Assembly (NCBI GenBank): GCA_905331475.1
Contig: CAJNYU010003637.1
Location: 55,605 to 119,604, forward strand
Length of the DNA: 64,000 nt
From: Rotaria socialis
Taxonomy: Eukaryota > Rotifera > Eurotatoria > Philodinida > Philodinidae
Direction: 5' to 3'
Shown here: positions 46,225 to 64,000 of the stretch, piece after piece
How positions within the stretch are numbered: the stretch's first letter is position 1
Layout of the letters: each line of letters starts with the position of its first letter
The notes under the pieces: model-generated
Database searches by the model: none
What the model was told of the DNA's origin: nothing
Seen by the model: the letters and a program-made list of their open reading frames with translations, nothing else
Made by a program: the position numbers and the translations under genes

Positions 46225-46799
46225 ATAATAATCGAAATATGTTTACGCTTAGTTCACCACCATTCATTATTTTGTTTTGCACGGTTGTCATTTTTTCTCG
46301 CTACAATAGAGCGCATTCATGTGTGACACTATCATCATGCACGCACATATACGATTTATATGTTGATAAAATTTTGCCAACATAGGAAGAAAAATATATT
46401 ACTTGTGTATTCTATTCCGTAGGTAAATGTGTTGCAGCTGAATTCGTCGTCGTTGAAATACTAGTAGAATCATGTAAATTCAAAAGTTTCTTGGTGAGCA
46501 GTTTCAATAAAACTAATTTTTAGTACTGGAATTTGATGTTATTTTATGTACCCGTAGTTCCAAATATGAATACCAAATTGTAGATTGAGTTACTATTTTA
46601 GATATTTGACTTTTATTGAACTTGTCTTCAAGAATGAATCATTTTATTATGAAAATAATGTGATGCAAAGCTAGGTAAGTTCTGTTTTTGTTGTCGATGC
46701 ATATTGTAGTATCCAACATCTTTTGAATGATATAGTCAGTCTCCGAAAGTCTAATCTTACATAAAGTTCATTTGCACTTACGAAATCGTAACTACCAAC

Positions 46800-48230
46800 A
46801 TGAGTTCGGTAAACTCTAAAACCGATTGTAAAGGTATATGCTGAAAGGGGCTCAAGAGCGTGTGTCAGTGACGGCGGAGTCGCTGAGACCCATGAGGCTG
46901 AGCCTCACTTGCTTTTGTACTGATTATTGCTATTTTTATTCTTGCATCAAAGTAGGAGCAAAGAAAAGTATATTTTCGTATATTCCAATCTTCTTTTTTT
47001 TATACTGACCGTTTTTATTTTTGCTGAAGTTCAATAAAAAGAAAACTTATTTTATGCTTGATGCTTTCATAAAATTCCACATTAGAAAAAAAATGTTATG
47101 AGCCTCACCGCTCCGCCGCCCCTGGTGTGTGTAGAGATCAGGGTTGCCACCTCATCAGGTCAGAAAAGCGGAAAGTTTGATCAAAAAGAGCGGGAAATAG
47201 CGGAAAATAGCGGAAACAAAAATAGAAAAAACGGAAAGCTGCTTTTTGCTGACCTTTCACATTTCCAAGAGTTTAAGTAACCTTGTTTTATTGCTCATAG
47301 TACTACTTTGTTCGCAGTTCCACAACATAATAGACAACTCATAAAAAATATCAGGGCGTACCTGGCCTGAAACTCCAAGAAGAAAAGATAAACGATTTCC
47401 GGTCCAAAAATAAATATATTTTTTCTGTCAATTCTTTTTCTACTCATCTTTTCTAAAAGTGCCATACAGGGAAAATGTTTGTATCGTCCCAAAAAATGTT
47501 CGTTTTGTGATAGTGAAATGGCCTTATTGCGACTGTCTGTTCACTATTTTTCGCAGAGAATATACCACCGAAGGCGACTCTTTCTTGGCACAGCACTTTA
47601 AAAGTTTATGCGAAAAGATGCAATCGAAAAAACTGAAACTCATTTTTCAGTGTAACAGAACAAAAAATATATATTCCTTTCCACATATAGCCACCGAATG
47701 CGACTCCTTTTTGGCACAAATTAAAACATTGGCCCGAAAAACGTACAATCCAAAACATAAAGCTCGCTTTTTACAAGTCTGAGAGGATAATGTTGTTCTT
47801 TACATTCAGCTGTCGAATGTGGCTATGCTTTCATCTATTATATTAACAAATGAATAAGAACTTGAAAGAAATTTTCTTTTCTTCACTGGTATTTCAAATC
47901 CAGGTGAATGTATTTCATAGTGGAGGCCAACATGAACACGAAATGTATTTCACTAGAAAAATTTATTGGAAAATCTATCATGTGAAGCGAAAATTTTACA
48001 AGAATTGTATAGAATTAAACGTTAGAAAATTATTTTCCAAGAAATTTTCGTCTAACATCACGTTATCTAGTTTCTTGCATGGCTAAGTTTTCGATTAAAC
48101 AGCGAAAGTCTTTTATATGAAAAAGCGGAAAAAAGCGGAAAAGCGGAAGAGGTGGCAACCCTGGTAGAGATGCACTTTCAAGTATATCGTTAAGATCGAT
48201 GAAAGTCGGTAAACTGATGAAGAACCTATG
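46800..48230. repeat. older inverted-repeat element, split by a hAT-type insertion
   Basis: The outer arms pair once 47139-48163 and one target duplication are removed. The left arm has GTATATGCTGAAAGGGGC, GTGTGTCAGTGACGGCGG (about 46832-46876). The right arm, read in reverse, matches it using bases from both sides of the insertion: GCCGCCCCTGGTGTGTGTA, then GCACTTTCAAGTATAT. The arms are diverged. Boundaries are approximate. Confidence 0.55.
47139..48163. mobile_element. hAT-type non-autonomous element, 1025 bp
   Basis: It has perfect 15-bp inverted tips (CAGGGTTGCCACCTC) and an exact 8-bp target duplication GTAGAGAT (47131-47138 and 48164-48171). Subterminal GCGGAAA words are present at both ends in direct orientation. 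The interior has no transposase. It contains two or three diverged ~120-130-bp repeats recognisable by GCGACTCTTTCTTGGCACA and GCGACTCCTTTTTGGCACA. It is non-autonomous and would need a transposase supplied in trans. Confidence 0.9.
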
Positions 48231-49152
48231 GTTGTAACAGTCCACACGAACTTATAGTATGTTGCTTGTCCTTAACTGAAATGACTGTGATTCACTCTTC
48301 TAGTTGTTATTCATACAAAGCTCTGCAGGCTTTGATCTCTTCTTCTCTTATTTACATTCCTAACATACACTATCAATTTGTCCTTCACCGATACATAGTT
48401 TACAATCACTACGATCTTTTACGTTTACACACTAGAGAATGGCATTCTTCATATGCCATTGCTAATAAGCGTGTTATTAACTCTACCCTTTCGATTTGCC
48501 CTTTACCTCATATTATTTACACTGTATCATCAAAGTTCATCTATGCCACAAAATGGTATATAAGGGACGAGAAAAATACAGTATAGCGCGATTCTTGATA
48601 GTTTAATAAAGTATTAGTTAAATAACACTTTTTACAACATTTACTACATCAGAAATCGTCACAACGGTGATGACCGGTTTTTTTTATATTATTCAGACGG
48701 CACTATATTAAGACAATCCAGCAATGCTAATGTACCGGTCTTCATCGTAGGTTTTTCGTACTCTTACCGGCTTCAGAATTTCCTCACCGTTGTATCTCAA
48801 AGCGTGTGTGTGTGGATCTCTTCTGTTTGTTATCCATTTACACATGCACACTTAATATTTTGCGTCACTACTATACTTGATCACGAGTCTGTTTATCATC
48901 AAGCATTTCATTACTCATAACATATTTACAGAAAACTGATACTCATACGCCCACTTACACCCTTTGAAACACAATATTTGATAGAAAACTGATTCATTCA
49001 AATACAAAATATGTAAAAATTACTCTAAGCATACATTTTCAAGTACTCATTTAGCACGATGAATACCACTGAGTTGTGAGATATAAGTTTTAGTATAGAG
49101 TGCGACGTATCAAGGTATGCATCACTGCTGCCACCGTGTGAGCCTCTAGTTC
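48231..49152. other. gene-poor spacer
   Basis: An open frame of 106 codons at 48266-48586 has no recognisable family and a random-looking composition. A GTGTGTGTGTGG tract occurs near 48803. Nothing else was seen. Confidence 0.5.
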
Positions 49153-49198
49153 GTCTACAATAGGGGTGCACCAAATCCAAATCCAATTCTAGAATTCG

Positions 49199-49450
49199 AT
49201 TTGACTGGAGTTGACAGGAATTGGATTTGGATTTGACTGGAGTTGACAAGAATTGGATTTGGATTTGACTGGAGTTGACAGGAATTGGATTTGGATTTGA
49301 CTGGAGTTGACTGGAATTGGATTTGACTAGAGTTGACTGGAATTGGATTTGGATTTGACTGGAGTTGACAGGAGTTGGATTTGGATTTGGATTTGACTGG
49401 AGTTGACAGGAGTTGGATTTGGATTTGGATTTGACTGGAGTTGGATTTAG
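49199..49450. repeat. ~32-bp minisatellite (GGATTTGACTGGAGTTGACA unit)
   Basis: About seven to eight copies of the unit ATTTGACTGGAGTTGACAGG with variable numbers of GGATTT hexamers are present. The 49155-49544 minus-strand open frame is only a translation of this repeat. Reverse-complement units recur at 49915-49995. Confidence 0.85.
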
Positions 49451-49451
49451 A

Positions 49452-49910
49452 TAGGGGTGTCACAATACCAAAGCTGCATTGGGGTATTGATATTGATCCC
49501 GGTATTGGTATTGGGGCTGATAGCAGGTCGATTGAAAAAATCATCTTTCTGCGTTGCCGAAAAACATGAAAATTTTCGAAATCTGGTAATCCAGTTCGAT
49601 TCCTTGACTCCGAAAACCTTCGATCAAACTTTTAAAAAAATCGGTATTCTATCAAAATACCCCACCTTGGCTAAGATAAATCAAAATCAAAATTTCGAAA
49701 ATGTTTCAGCTAAGTTAGATTATTTTGATAAAATAGCGACTTTTTTAAAAGTTTGATCGAAGGTTTTCGGGGTCAAGGAATCGAACTGGATTATCAGATT
49801 TTGAAAATTTTCATGTTTTTCGGCAATCAGAAGTATGCTTTTTTTTCAATCGACCTACTATCAGGCCAATACCAATACCCTAATACCGTATTGGTATGAT
49901 GACATCCCTA
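49452..49910. mobile_element. inner foldback nested in the palindromic element, 459 bp
   Basis: The tips are TAGGGGTGTCACAATACC and, in reverse from the right, TAGGGATGTCATCATACC. The arms of about 200 bp continue through GGTATTGGTATTGG, CAGGTCGATTGAAAAAA, CATGAAAATTTTC, CCAGTTCGATTCC and TTGATCGAAGGTTTTCGG. They meet near 49700. The immediate flanks are themselves inverted copies, so an 8-bp direct duplication cannot be demonstrated for this inner unit. Confidence 0.75.
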
Positions 49911-50017
49911 ACTAAATCCAACTCCAGATCAAATCCAAATCCAATTCCTGTCAAATCCAGTCAAATCCAGGAATCAGATTTAACTGGAATTGGATTTGGT
50001 GCACCCCTAGTCTACAA

Positions 50018-57132
<7,115 letters not shown>

Positions 57133-60100
57133 ATGGTAAAAGATGAACAGTCAAGAAATATCAGTCAACCTCCAAGAATATCACCAAGTGTATCAGCTGT
57201 ATCTTTAACCACACTTCCAACACTACCAACTACTATGTTTCAAACGACGCCAGGGGTTTTATCTCGACGACTTATTGATCTTAATGCTATTGATATTACA
57301 TCTGTGAAGGGTCAATTTGCATGGGAAAAATTACCACAAAGTGATGCCTGTATGCCTGTGATTTTTCGGTACGTAAAAAATGATTTGTCTTTTTTGTTAT
57401 TTTGAGAATTGAAAACTAAACATCGGTAGGCATTGTTCTCTATTGAGATCATTAGATATTAAATGTTCACATATCTAGTTTGAAAGGAATTCATACAAAG
57501 AAAATAGAAATTCAGTTACGTGATGTTTTTTTTATAACAAACAGACTGAAAATAATGAAAAAAGTTCTTTTCTATATGTTCTATGATAAATTCTATGATA
57601 AAGTACGATTGAAAATCATTTTAAGTGCTTCAGAGTAATTCAATTATTGTAAACCTATGAGAGATTGTTTGCATTAAAATTTCAATCATCATAATTTTAA
57701 TTGTGTTTATTTTGTGCCGTTATTTACTTTTCTTTTTCTATCCACGTCTTGAACTACTGAGAAAAATGATTCACAAGATGAAGATCTAATCCAATGAAAA
57801 ATTATTTTCTACCCTTTACTTGTATAACATCGAAAAAACAATTAGATAAATGTTTTTTGCTGAGAACGCATTCGATTATAATTTCCTATAACCGGCACAG
57901 CAATTTATTTAAAAAGGCTTTCATTAGTGTTGAACATTTATTGTAACAACTATTGAATAAAATTACGGTTTTTTCAATGTATTTACAAAAAGACTTAGAA
58001 CTGTTTCAGTTAGAAATTATATGAACAATGCTTTCGTATGAAAAAAAGCTAAGTTTATTCGAATATACATTATAATATTGCATTTTGTTTTTCCATTTTC
58101 AGTGGTGAAACAAAGTATTTTTGTGTCCGAATGCTTCGAAAACTATTACCTGATTATCCTGAAGATTTTATTCGTCGTGCATATCAATATCAATATAGAA
58201 AACCAATTGATTTATATTCTGTAACGGCATCTGAAGCTGAACTATTAAATAGAATTAATACTCATCATGCACGATGGACCTATGCTCGACAATTATTTAA
58301 TGCACTCGATGAACTAGTCCGTGTTTCGGATTTTCTACCGTTATACGAACATCTTCGCCATAGTTATAAAGTCGGTACAATTATATCGAATTCTACAGCG
58401 CATACATTACGTCAGTTATTACCACCACCACCACTACAACAACAACAACAACAACAACCACATTCAACAGTACAACGTTCATCCGATTATATGACTAATA
58501 TGCCCATTATTTTACGTGGACAATCGACTATACCACAAGATTTACCTATTCAGATACAACCCTATCGTCCTTCAACAGACTTTTCTCGTGAAAATACTTC
58601 ACGACCTATAGCACCAGTGCCTAATGTTCCACGTCCTCCACGACCATCGAAATCAATAGGAAATCCATATGCTATTTTACCTATACGACCATCACAACAA
58701 TATCCGACACCTCCACAACAGCCATTGATACCAACTGTGTCAAGTAGTATCATTCATTCCAAAAATGCAGGTACTTGACGAATTAAAAATAAGTTACAAC
58801 TGTTCGAATCATTTTTAACCACAATTAAGAGAGAATACTCGTGTCTTTCAGCTATTTTCCAACAATGCATATGACCTAGTCGTAAACATGAAGAACATAA
58901 CAGTCAAACATTCATGTCGTAGGATCTAATTTTGCACGATACTTAAGTTTTACAGCTGCAGCTATCAATTCATGTTTTGAGTTTTGAGTTATAGTCGGAA
59001 AATATCATCGACTACGTTATTAAGACTCCCAATGAGGAGTTTGATGTACGACAAACACATATGTCCTTGTGTCTATAGAACAAAACAATCTATTTGTAAT
59101 CAACAGGAGTAACCGCATCGTTTTCATAGTATTCAGCATTTGCGCTAATGTTTTTTGCTGCCATAAAAATATATTGCTATAGTATCGAATTTTAATTTAG
59201 CGCCTTTAAACATGACTCCGGTATCACTAACATCAGCAACAAATAGTCCTTCGTCTTCTTTATCTCCAACTGTTTCGTCGTCGACTAACGATACTCAATC
59301 GTCTACATCACCACCCGTAACTCTTTCATCTGCAGCAAGAATCAATCGAAAAGCATCTTCATCACAATCGACACCAACAACAACTGTATCGTCAAAGGCA
59401 TGTCCTCTTCATTGTGGTTGGCTACAAATCAATAAACTCTATACACCATATGTATCTACAAGTACAACGAATCATCATTTATATAAAATTCCTGTTAGTC
59501 TAATATCATTTTATGATCTACTAAAAAATATAAAAACCGACGGCAGCGATGCAAAAGATTCTTCGTCATCTCTTGCACAAACATCTATTTCATCTCAAGA
59601 AATCGAATTGATCAATGCTCTTTGTATAAAACAAAGTATAAAACCATTTGCTGTCGATACCACAATGATAACATTAGCAACATTTTACGAACATTGCTCA
59701 GCAAATATTCTTTTCGTTAAAGAATTACCAAGTACTGAACCAAAAGCATCGATTTGCAAAGAATGGTCATCAATCGTACAAATAAATGGTGGCATTTGTC
59801 GGCTGCGTAATATCACAACGTTAAATGAACAAACTGTTCCATTTATTGGAAATAATCTATTGAAAAATTTCATGTTATCGTCACAATGTTTATCAACAGC
59901 ATCGTTAACAAAACCAACATCTTCTGAAATTGAATTTCTACAATTAATACTCTTTTTTAGTAACATATCAATTAATCTATGCAATGCACAACTAGTTGAT
60001 ATTGAATCTGTACAGAAAGAATATAATGTAGATTTGATACTTTTATTTAATGATAAGTTTCCATTAAATGTACTCAACTATCAACAGCAGGGTAAGCCGC

Positions 60101-61616
60101 AGTCGATGTTTTTTAACAATAATTTTTAACCAATAATATCTAGGTAATCGATCAAATACATCAGAAGGAACCGGTACATCCACAAATTCAGCAACAAATA
60201 CGGTAGGTTCAAACTACTAATTGAATTAAATCACGTTTGCAATAGTGCAAAAGCATCACAGAGGATTCTTTTTTCATAATTAGAACGCCATATAATCCAA
60301 GACAATAGGTAGGATCCATTTTCCGAGCTCCAGGGGTGAAAATATGTGACGTGCTTTACTCATTTAGTACGGAAGCGGAATAGTAGCTTTCCATTTCCTC
60401 CAAGCGGCTATGGAATTCCGGTTAGAATATTTTATTAACAATATACAACTACGCTTCGACCCCGGAACTGAATCGGAAATTTTTCTTTTAGCGGGTCCAC
60501 ACGGGAAGTATTTTCGATTTAAGTCTTGCTACAATCGAAAAGAAATTGTCCAGCATTTGAAAATCGACTGAATCTAGACGGATAGATACTCAAAGAATCA
60601 GTTTTGATTAAACTCTTTTGATGTATGCTCTGCTTAACAAAAGTAATTCAGTAAAAACAAGAGAATACCTAAACGTTATGTTTATTTTTGGTTAGAAAGA
60701 CTGAAATAATCTGCTCTATTTCGGAATATTTTACTATAGATTGCTGAATCAACGCCTCCACCATCACCCCCATCGCCTCCAACTGCTCAATCGCAAACAA
60801 ATAGTACGTCTCAATTATCATTAACATCCTCGACTAATCGATATTATAAAACAATTCAATTTCATGGCCATGAATTAACAGCATATATTTGTTCCGGTCT
60901 CGGAACGAATTCTCAACGTGAATGTGTGTCAGTAAAATCTCTATGCAATATTCTCTATCCGAATTCACCATTGTTGGAGAAACTCGAAGTGAAAATGATT
61001 CGTCTATTACGATTGAAGAATGTCAATCGATTTCGACCACAAAATCAACAATCAATTGGTTTTACACGTTTAATTGATATAAAAGATGCTGAAAAACATT
61101 GGACTTCGCTTGAAAAAGAAATGCGTTCAATATTTCCTAGTAAAAACATTCATTAAAGAAAAAGCAAAAATCTATTTTTATTCTATAGATACTGAAGAAA
61201 TTCATAGTCGAACAAGTATTTCATCGGTGTCAAACGAAAGTTCAAAAGCAAGTACAGCGGAGAGAATCGAGAAAGATGCTCCACCGTCAGTCGAAGTTAG
61301 CAAAGGTGAGAAGCGATCAATCGATGAGCCACTCGAAGAAGAAGATACACCGATATCGGAACGAATTAATAAACGAATACGAATTACCGAAAAAGAAAAT
61401 GATGAACGGCTGTCTGAAATACCCAACAACAAATCGTCTCCTTTACAAATTGATAAAACAAGCGATGCCAATCAAGCAACTGATAAAAAACGAAAATTAC
61501 CCTCAAATCGAACAAATAAAGAATCAAAAGCAGCATGGATCAGAAAGTATGATATTGAAGGTTGTTGTATTCAATTGAATAAGTCTGACGTAATGTATGC
61601 TATTGGGAGAGATTAA
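57133..61616 (+). CDS. 893-residue Q/P/S/T-rich probable nuclear protein, Ski/Sno/Dac-like segment
   Basis: Six exons: 57133-57368, 58103-58770, 59201-60091, 60144-60202, 60740-61139 and 61189-61616. All have GT/AG introns and consistent phase. Four parts are visible. (1) A conserved-looking N-terminal domain (QFAWEKLPQSDACMPVIFR, joined to GETKYFCVRMLRKLLPDYP, then DELVRVSDFLPLYEHLR). (2) A Q- and P-rich linker. (3) A globular domain with LHCGWLQINKLYTPYV and IPVSLISFYDLLKN. (4) A domain with QFHGHELTAYICSG, ECVSVKSLCNILYPNSPLLE and FTRLIDIKDAEKHW, whose layout resembles the Ski/Sno/Dac fold (LI...DAE). The C-terminus is acidic/basic with a KRIRITEKE and KKRKLPSNR type nuclear signal. A transcriptional regulator is inferred; I do not recognise the orthologue. 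The start Met at 57133 gives the longest open N-terminus. Confidence 0.8.
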
Positions 61617-64000
61617 TTCTGTAACTTAAGCTTTCTTTTTTTTTCTTCACCTTGATTTTTCCTTATTCTCTTTGTGGATAGTCAGTGTCTACGGAGTAGA
61701 TAAAGCATTATGGAAAAATAAATCAAGGTTTCTTAGCATTTTTTCTTCTCTGTGTATATTTCATAATGTAGGACTTTTTCTTGTCTTGTACTCTTAAAAT
61801 TCGAAAAAAAACCATACTACGCCAGTGCGATTCTTACTCTTGTTCTCCTACGATTTCTTTTCTCTACATTTGTACATGAACATTGAGACAAACAAAAAAA
61901 AGCTCGTCAATCTTGTTTCTGATCTGTTATTGATATTTTTTTTCTCTTCGTTTTTGTTACTGTTCTTTTTTCTTCCTACATTTGTTATTTACTTTTCATG
62001 CGATTAGAGAAATACTGGCTTCAACAAAGAATACAGGATGAACACGATGAGTGATTTTTAACTCGAAACTTGTCTTTTTTTTTTAAATTTCTTTTGGAAA
62101 TGCAATGTATACATTTGTGGTACGTGGCATCTGAGAGTGGAATATCTACTACCGGGAGAATAGAGCTTGATTTTGGCATGAATTATTTATTATATGTAAT
62201 GAGTGGTTTGGTACAGCAGTTATTGATCTAAACTATAATGGGATTTTCCGATTAAACAATCAGTTTATTTGAGTTATCTGCTCGATATCTTTGATGTCTC
62301 TGCTGGAGTCAAAAAGTAATTCATTTTCATTGGTCGTCGGGATTTCAAATTGGAATGACTTTTGAACAAACTTTCACAGAGCTGGATCAATTATATTGAA
62401 TGTCAACGAACTAGGAAATTTCTCTTTTGACAAACACAATGGATAATTGGATTGAAAACATAAATTAATGCAGCATTGTTTTCAAGCAAAACCTATGGCC
62501 AAATGCGAACGATTATTGTGTTGCTAGAATTAAACGTAAATTAGATGTAGAATAAAATCTTGATTCCTAAAATAAGAATTGGATGTGCTACACTTGAGAG
62601 ATTGTTTGAAAATTCAAGAATGCCATCAATATGTCCAATGTATTAGTACGTAAAATAAAACTATAATGCTGATAATTAAAATACTGCAAAAAATAAGCCA
62701 AGCAAATTAGAAATATGACTCTTAAGCCACAGTTGTTCGGGTAATACCCAATTTCGATAACTAAATCTCATACATCTGGCGTGATACGAATCGCCTAATT
62801 CTTTTTCACTGTAGACAGGCGGCAATCTAATACCAGTAAGTTGGCTAAGCGCAATATAGATTCTCATGTTTCACCTTAGTCTACGAAAGATGAAAATTAT
62901 TAGCTCATCATTCTTATTTTATTTCGCTTTTTTAAATAACGAAACATGTCTAACATGTTCTTTTACTTGTTTGAAATATACTCCGCCATTAGTTTATTAA
63001 ATTCAATCAAATAGATTTGCCAAAATATCATATTCATCGTAAAAGTCAGTCATGCTCAAAAATTTGAATAGTTTTTGCAAGCAGTAAGTTGAAGTCATGA
63101 GCTAAGCAGCATTGACTTAAACTTAGTAGTAGCAAACTGATATTTATTTCAACAATCAAACAACATAATAACAATAAGTTTACTATTCGAGAGAGATAAT
63201 CAATCTATTACGGATTGATCCCAAAGTGAACAAAATGAAAAATAGGAAAATCAAAATTTGGATAACCATTAGATTAATATGTAAGATTTGTTTCAAGGCA
63301 ACAAAACACTGCATCCAGGATTGATGGCGCGAGAGAGACCCATTCATTCAGGTAAACTTCATCATGGATGTTTCTTGAGAGATTTTCATTAATAAGAAAC
63401 ATGACTTTATTAGATTACTTCAGTAAACAAAAGCTGTTAGCACAATCCCTGTGGGATTAAAATGTGAAACACGATAGAGCTCCTTTTCTGGAATCCATCT
63501 GCCACGGCATGTGGAGCTTCTCTGTCACGGTCTGTATTATGATGTATGGAGTCTCTAGAGACCATCGCAGACCGTTACACAGACTGCATAAGTCATCATA
63601 TACTGTGACAGAGAGGTTTCACAGGGCATCACGGACCGTTACAGAGTTTAGAAATCATCGCAGACCGTTACAGAGTCTTCAAAACCCATCGCAGGCCGTT
63701 ATAGAGACTTCAGAAACCATCGCAGACCGTGACAGACAAGGGGAAAACGGCGGATTCCCGGGAATCTCGTTGGAATCCCGGGAATCCATGGAATCCCGTG
63801 GAAATCCGGTATACGTCCCAGAAATAACTAATGTAGACGTCTCAAAAACACTTAACATATAGTTTTTGCTCACACATACCAAAAGTCATTGCATTCATTT
63901 AGTATGTTAAAGCCCATTCCTCTAAAAAACTATGGTAGAGATACGAAAAATAAGTCATCTTTAAATGAGATATTAAACTCAGTTCACAATGTCGACTCAG
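61617..64000. other. 3' flank and intergenic
   Basis: T-rich 3' flanking sequence follows the stop. AAATAAATCAAGG near 61717 could supply a polyadenylation signal. A 63-codon minus-strand frame at 62676-62867 has fair composition (SEKELGDSYHARCMRFSYRN) but no partner exon or family. Beyond 63480 lies a tandem-repeat patch. The rest is featureless. Confidence 0.5.
63480..63810. repeat. CATCGCAGACCGTTACAGAG tandem repeat and CCCGGGAATC patch
   Basis: The CATCGCAGACCGTTACAGAG word recurs with changes at about 63563, 63628, 63657, 63687 and 63718, spaced about 30 bp in the right half. An inverted relative (CTCTGTCACGGTCTGTATT) lies at about 63519. It is followed at 63749-63800 by repeated GGAATCCCGGGAATCC words. 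The base composition is richer in GC than the surroundings. Confidence 0.6.

Larger units (their letters stand above)
49161..50009. mobile_element. palindromic hAT-type element carrying a minisatellite, 849 bp
   Basis: The tips are inverted and perfect over 12 bp (TAGGGGTGCACC ... GGTGCACCCCTA), with an exact 8-bp target duplication GTCTACAA (49153-49160 and 50010-50017). Next to the left tip lies a tandem array of a ~32-bp unit. The reverse-complement array, much shorter, lies beside the right tip. The centre (49452-49910) is a second inverted-repeat unit. No transposase is encoded. Confidence 0.9.

Noticed and set aside
49155..49544. 129-codon minus-strand frame rich in Ser/Gln/Lys
   Set aside because: It is a translation of the 32-bp minisatellite inside the hAT-type element.
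49570..49800. tRNA-like T-loop words (GTTCGATTCC)
   Set aside because: They lie in the inner foldback arms, without acceptor or anticodon stems. No tRNA was found elsewhere in the window.
60203..60739. hAT left tip CAGGGGTGAAAA in an intron of the 893-residue protein gene
   Set aside because: No matching right tip or 8-bp duplication was found within the intron.
63480..63760. CRISPR-like array
   Set aside because: The spacing is irregular, units are diverged, spacers are too short, and the genome is eukaryotic.

Overview
The window is AT-rich eukaryotic DNA, most likely from a bdelloid rotifer (Rotaria/Adineta type). That is inference from several signs together: many introns of about 50 nt with GT/AG ends, an NHL-repeat protein, an ankyrin plus ADP-ribosyltransferase protein, rhodopsin-like and EGF-headed seven-helix receptors, and recurrent TGTGGG-like tracts. 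TGTGGG is the telomere hexamer reported for Adineta. No tRNA, rRNA or CRISPR array was recognised.

Layout. 1-182 is the tail of a gene that starts outside the window. 3460-4624 is a receptor pseudogene with three in-frame stops and no frameshift. 5783-8127 (minus) is the 3' part of an NHL-repeat gene that runs into an 817-base N gap. 8945-14991 is a young pogo/Tigger-like DNA transposon with terminal inverted repeats (TIRs) of about 707 bp and a spliced DDE transposase gene carrying one nonsense codon and two A-run frameshifts. 15000-21200 is repeat-rich and gene-poor. 21231-22992 (minus) is a three-exon ankyrin/ADP-ribosyltransferase gene. 23590-25215 is a large foldback repeat. 25819-27021 is a one-exon EGF-7TM receptor.

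The best conserved block is 28322-38883, with two minus-strand genes in tandem. These are a nine-exon carboxypeptidase D (987 codons, with a second domain that has lost key catalytic residues) and a six-exon nuclear pore membrane glycoprotein NUP210/gp210 (1861 codons). The last NUP210 intron carries a hAT-type miniature element. A broken C2H2 zinc-finger gene follows at about 39352-40123. 40500-57100 is mostly noncoding, with a nested hAT-type element at 47139-48163, a palindromic minisatellite-bearing hAT-type element at 49161-50009, a near-perfect 78-nt hairpin at 42920-42997 and two poly-G/poly-C assembly scars. 57133-61616 (plus) is a six-exon gene for an 893-residue Q/P/S/T-rich, probably nuclear protein with a possible Ski/Sno/Dac-like segment. 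The end of the window carries short tandem repeats.

The host genes are unrelated housekeeping, receptor and accessory genes and do not form an operon or one pathway. The most distinctive content is the mobile DNA: three hAT-type non-autonomous elements with exact 8-bp target duplications, a pogo element whose TIR holds a duplicated triad of 17-bp palindromes with identical 18/30-bp spacing, and dispersed telomere-motif hairpins.
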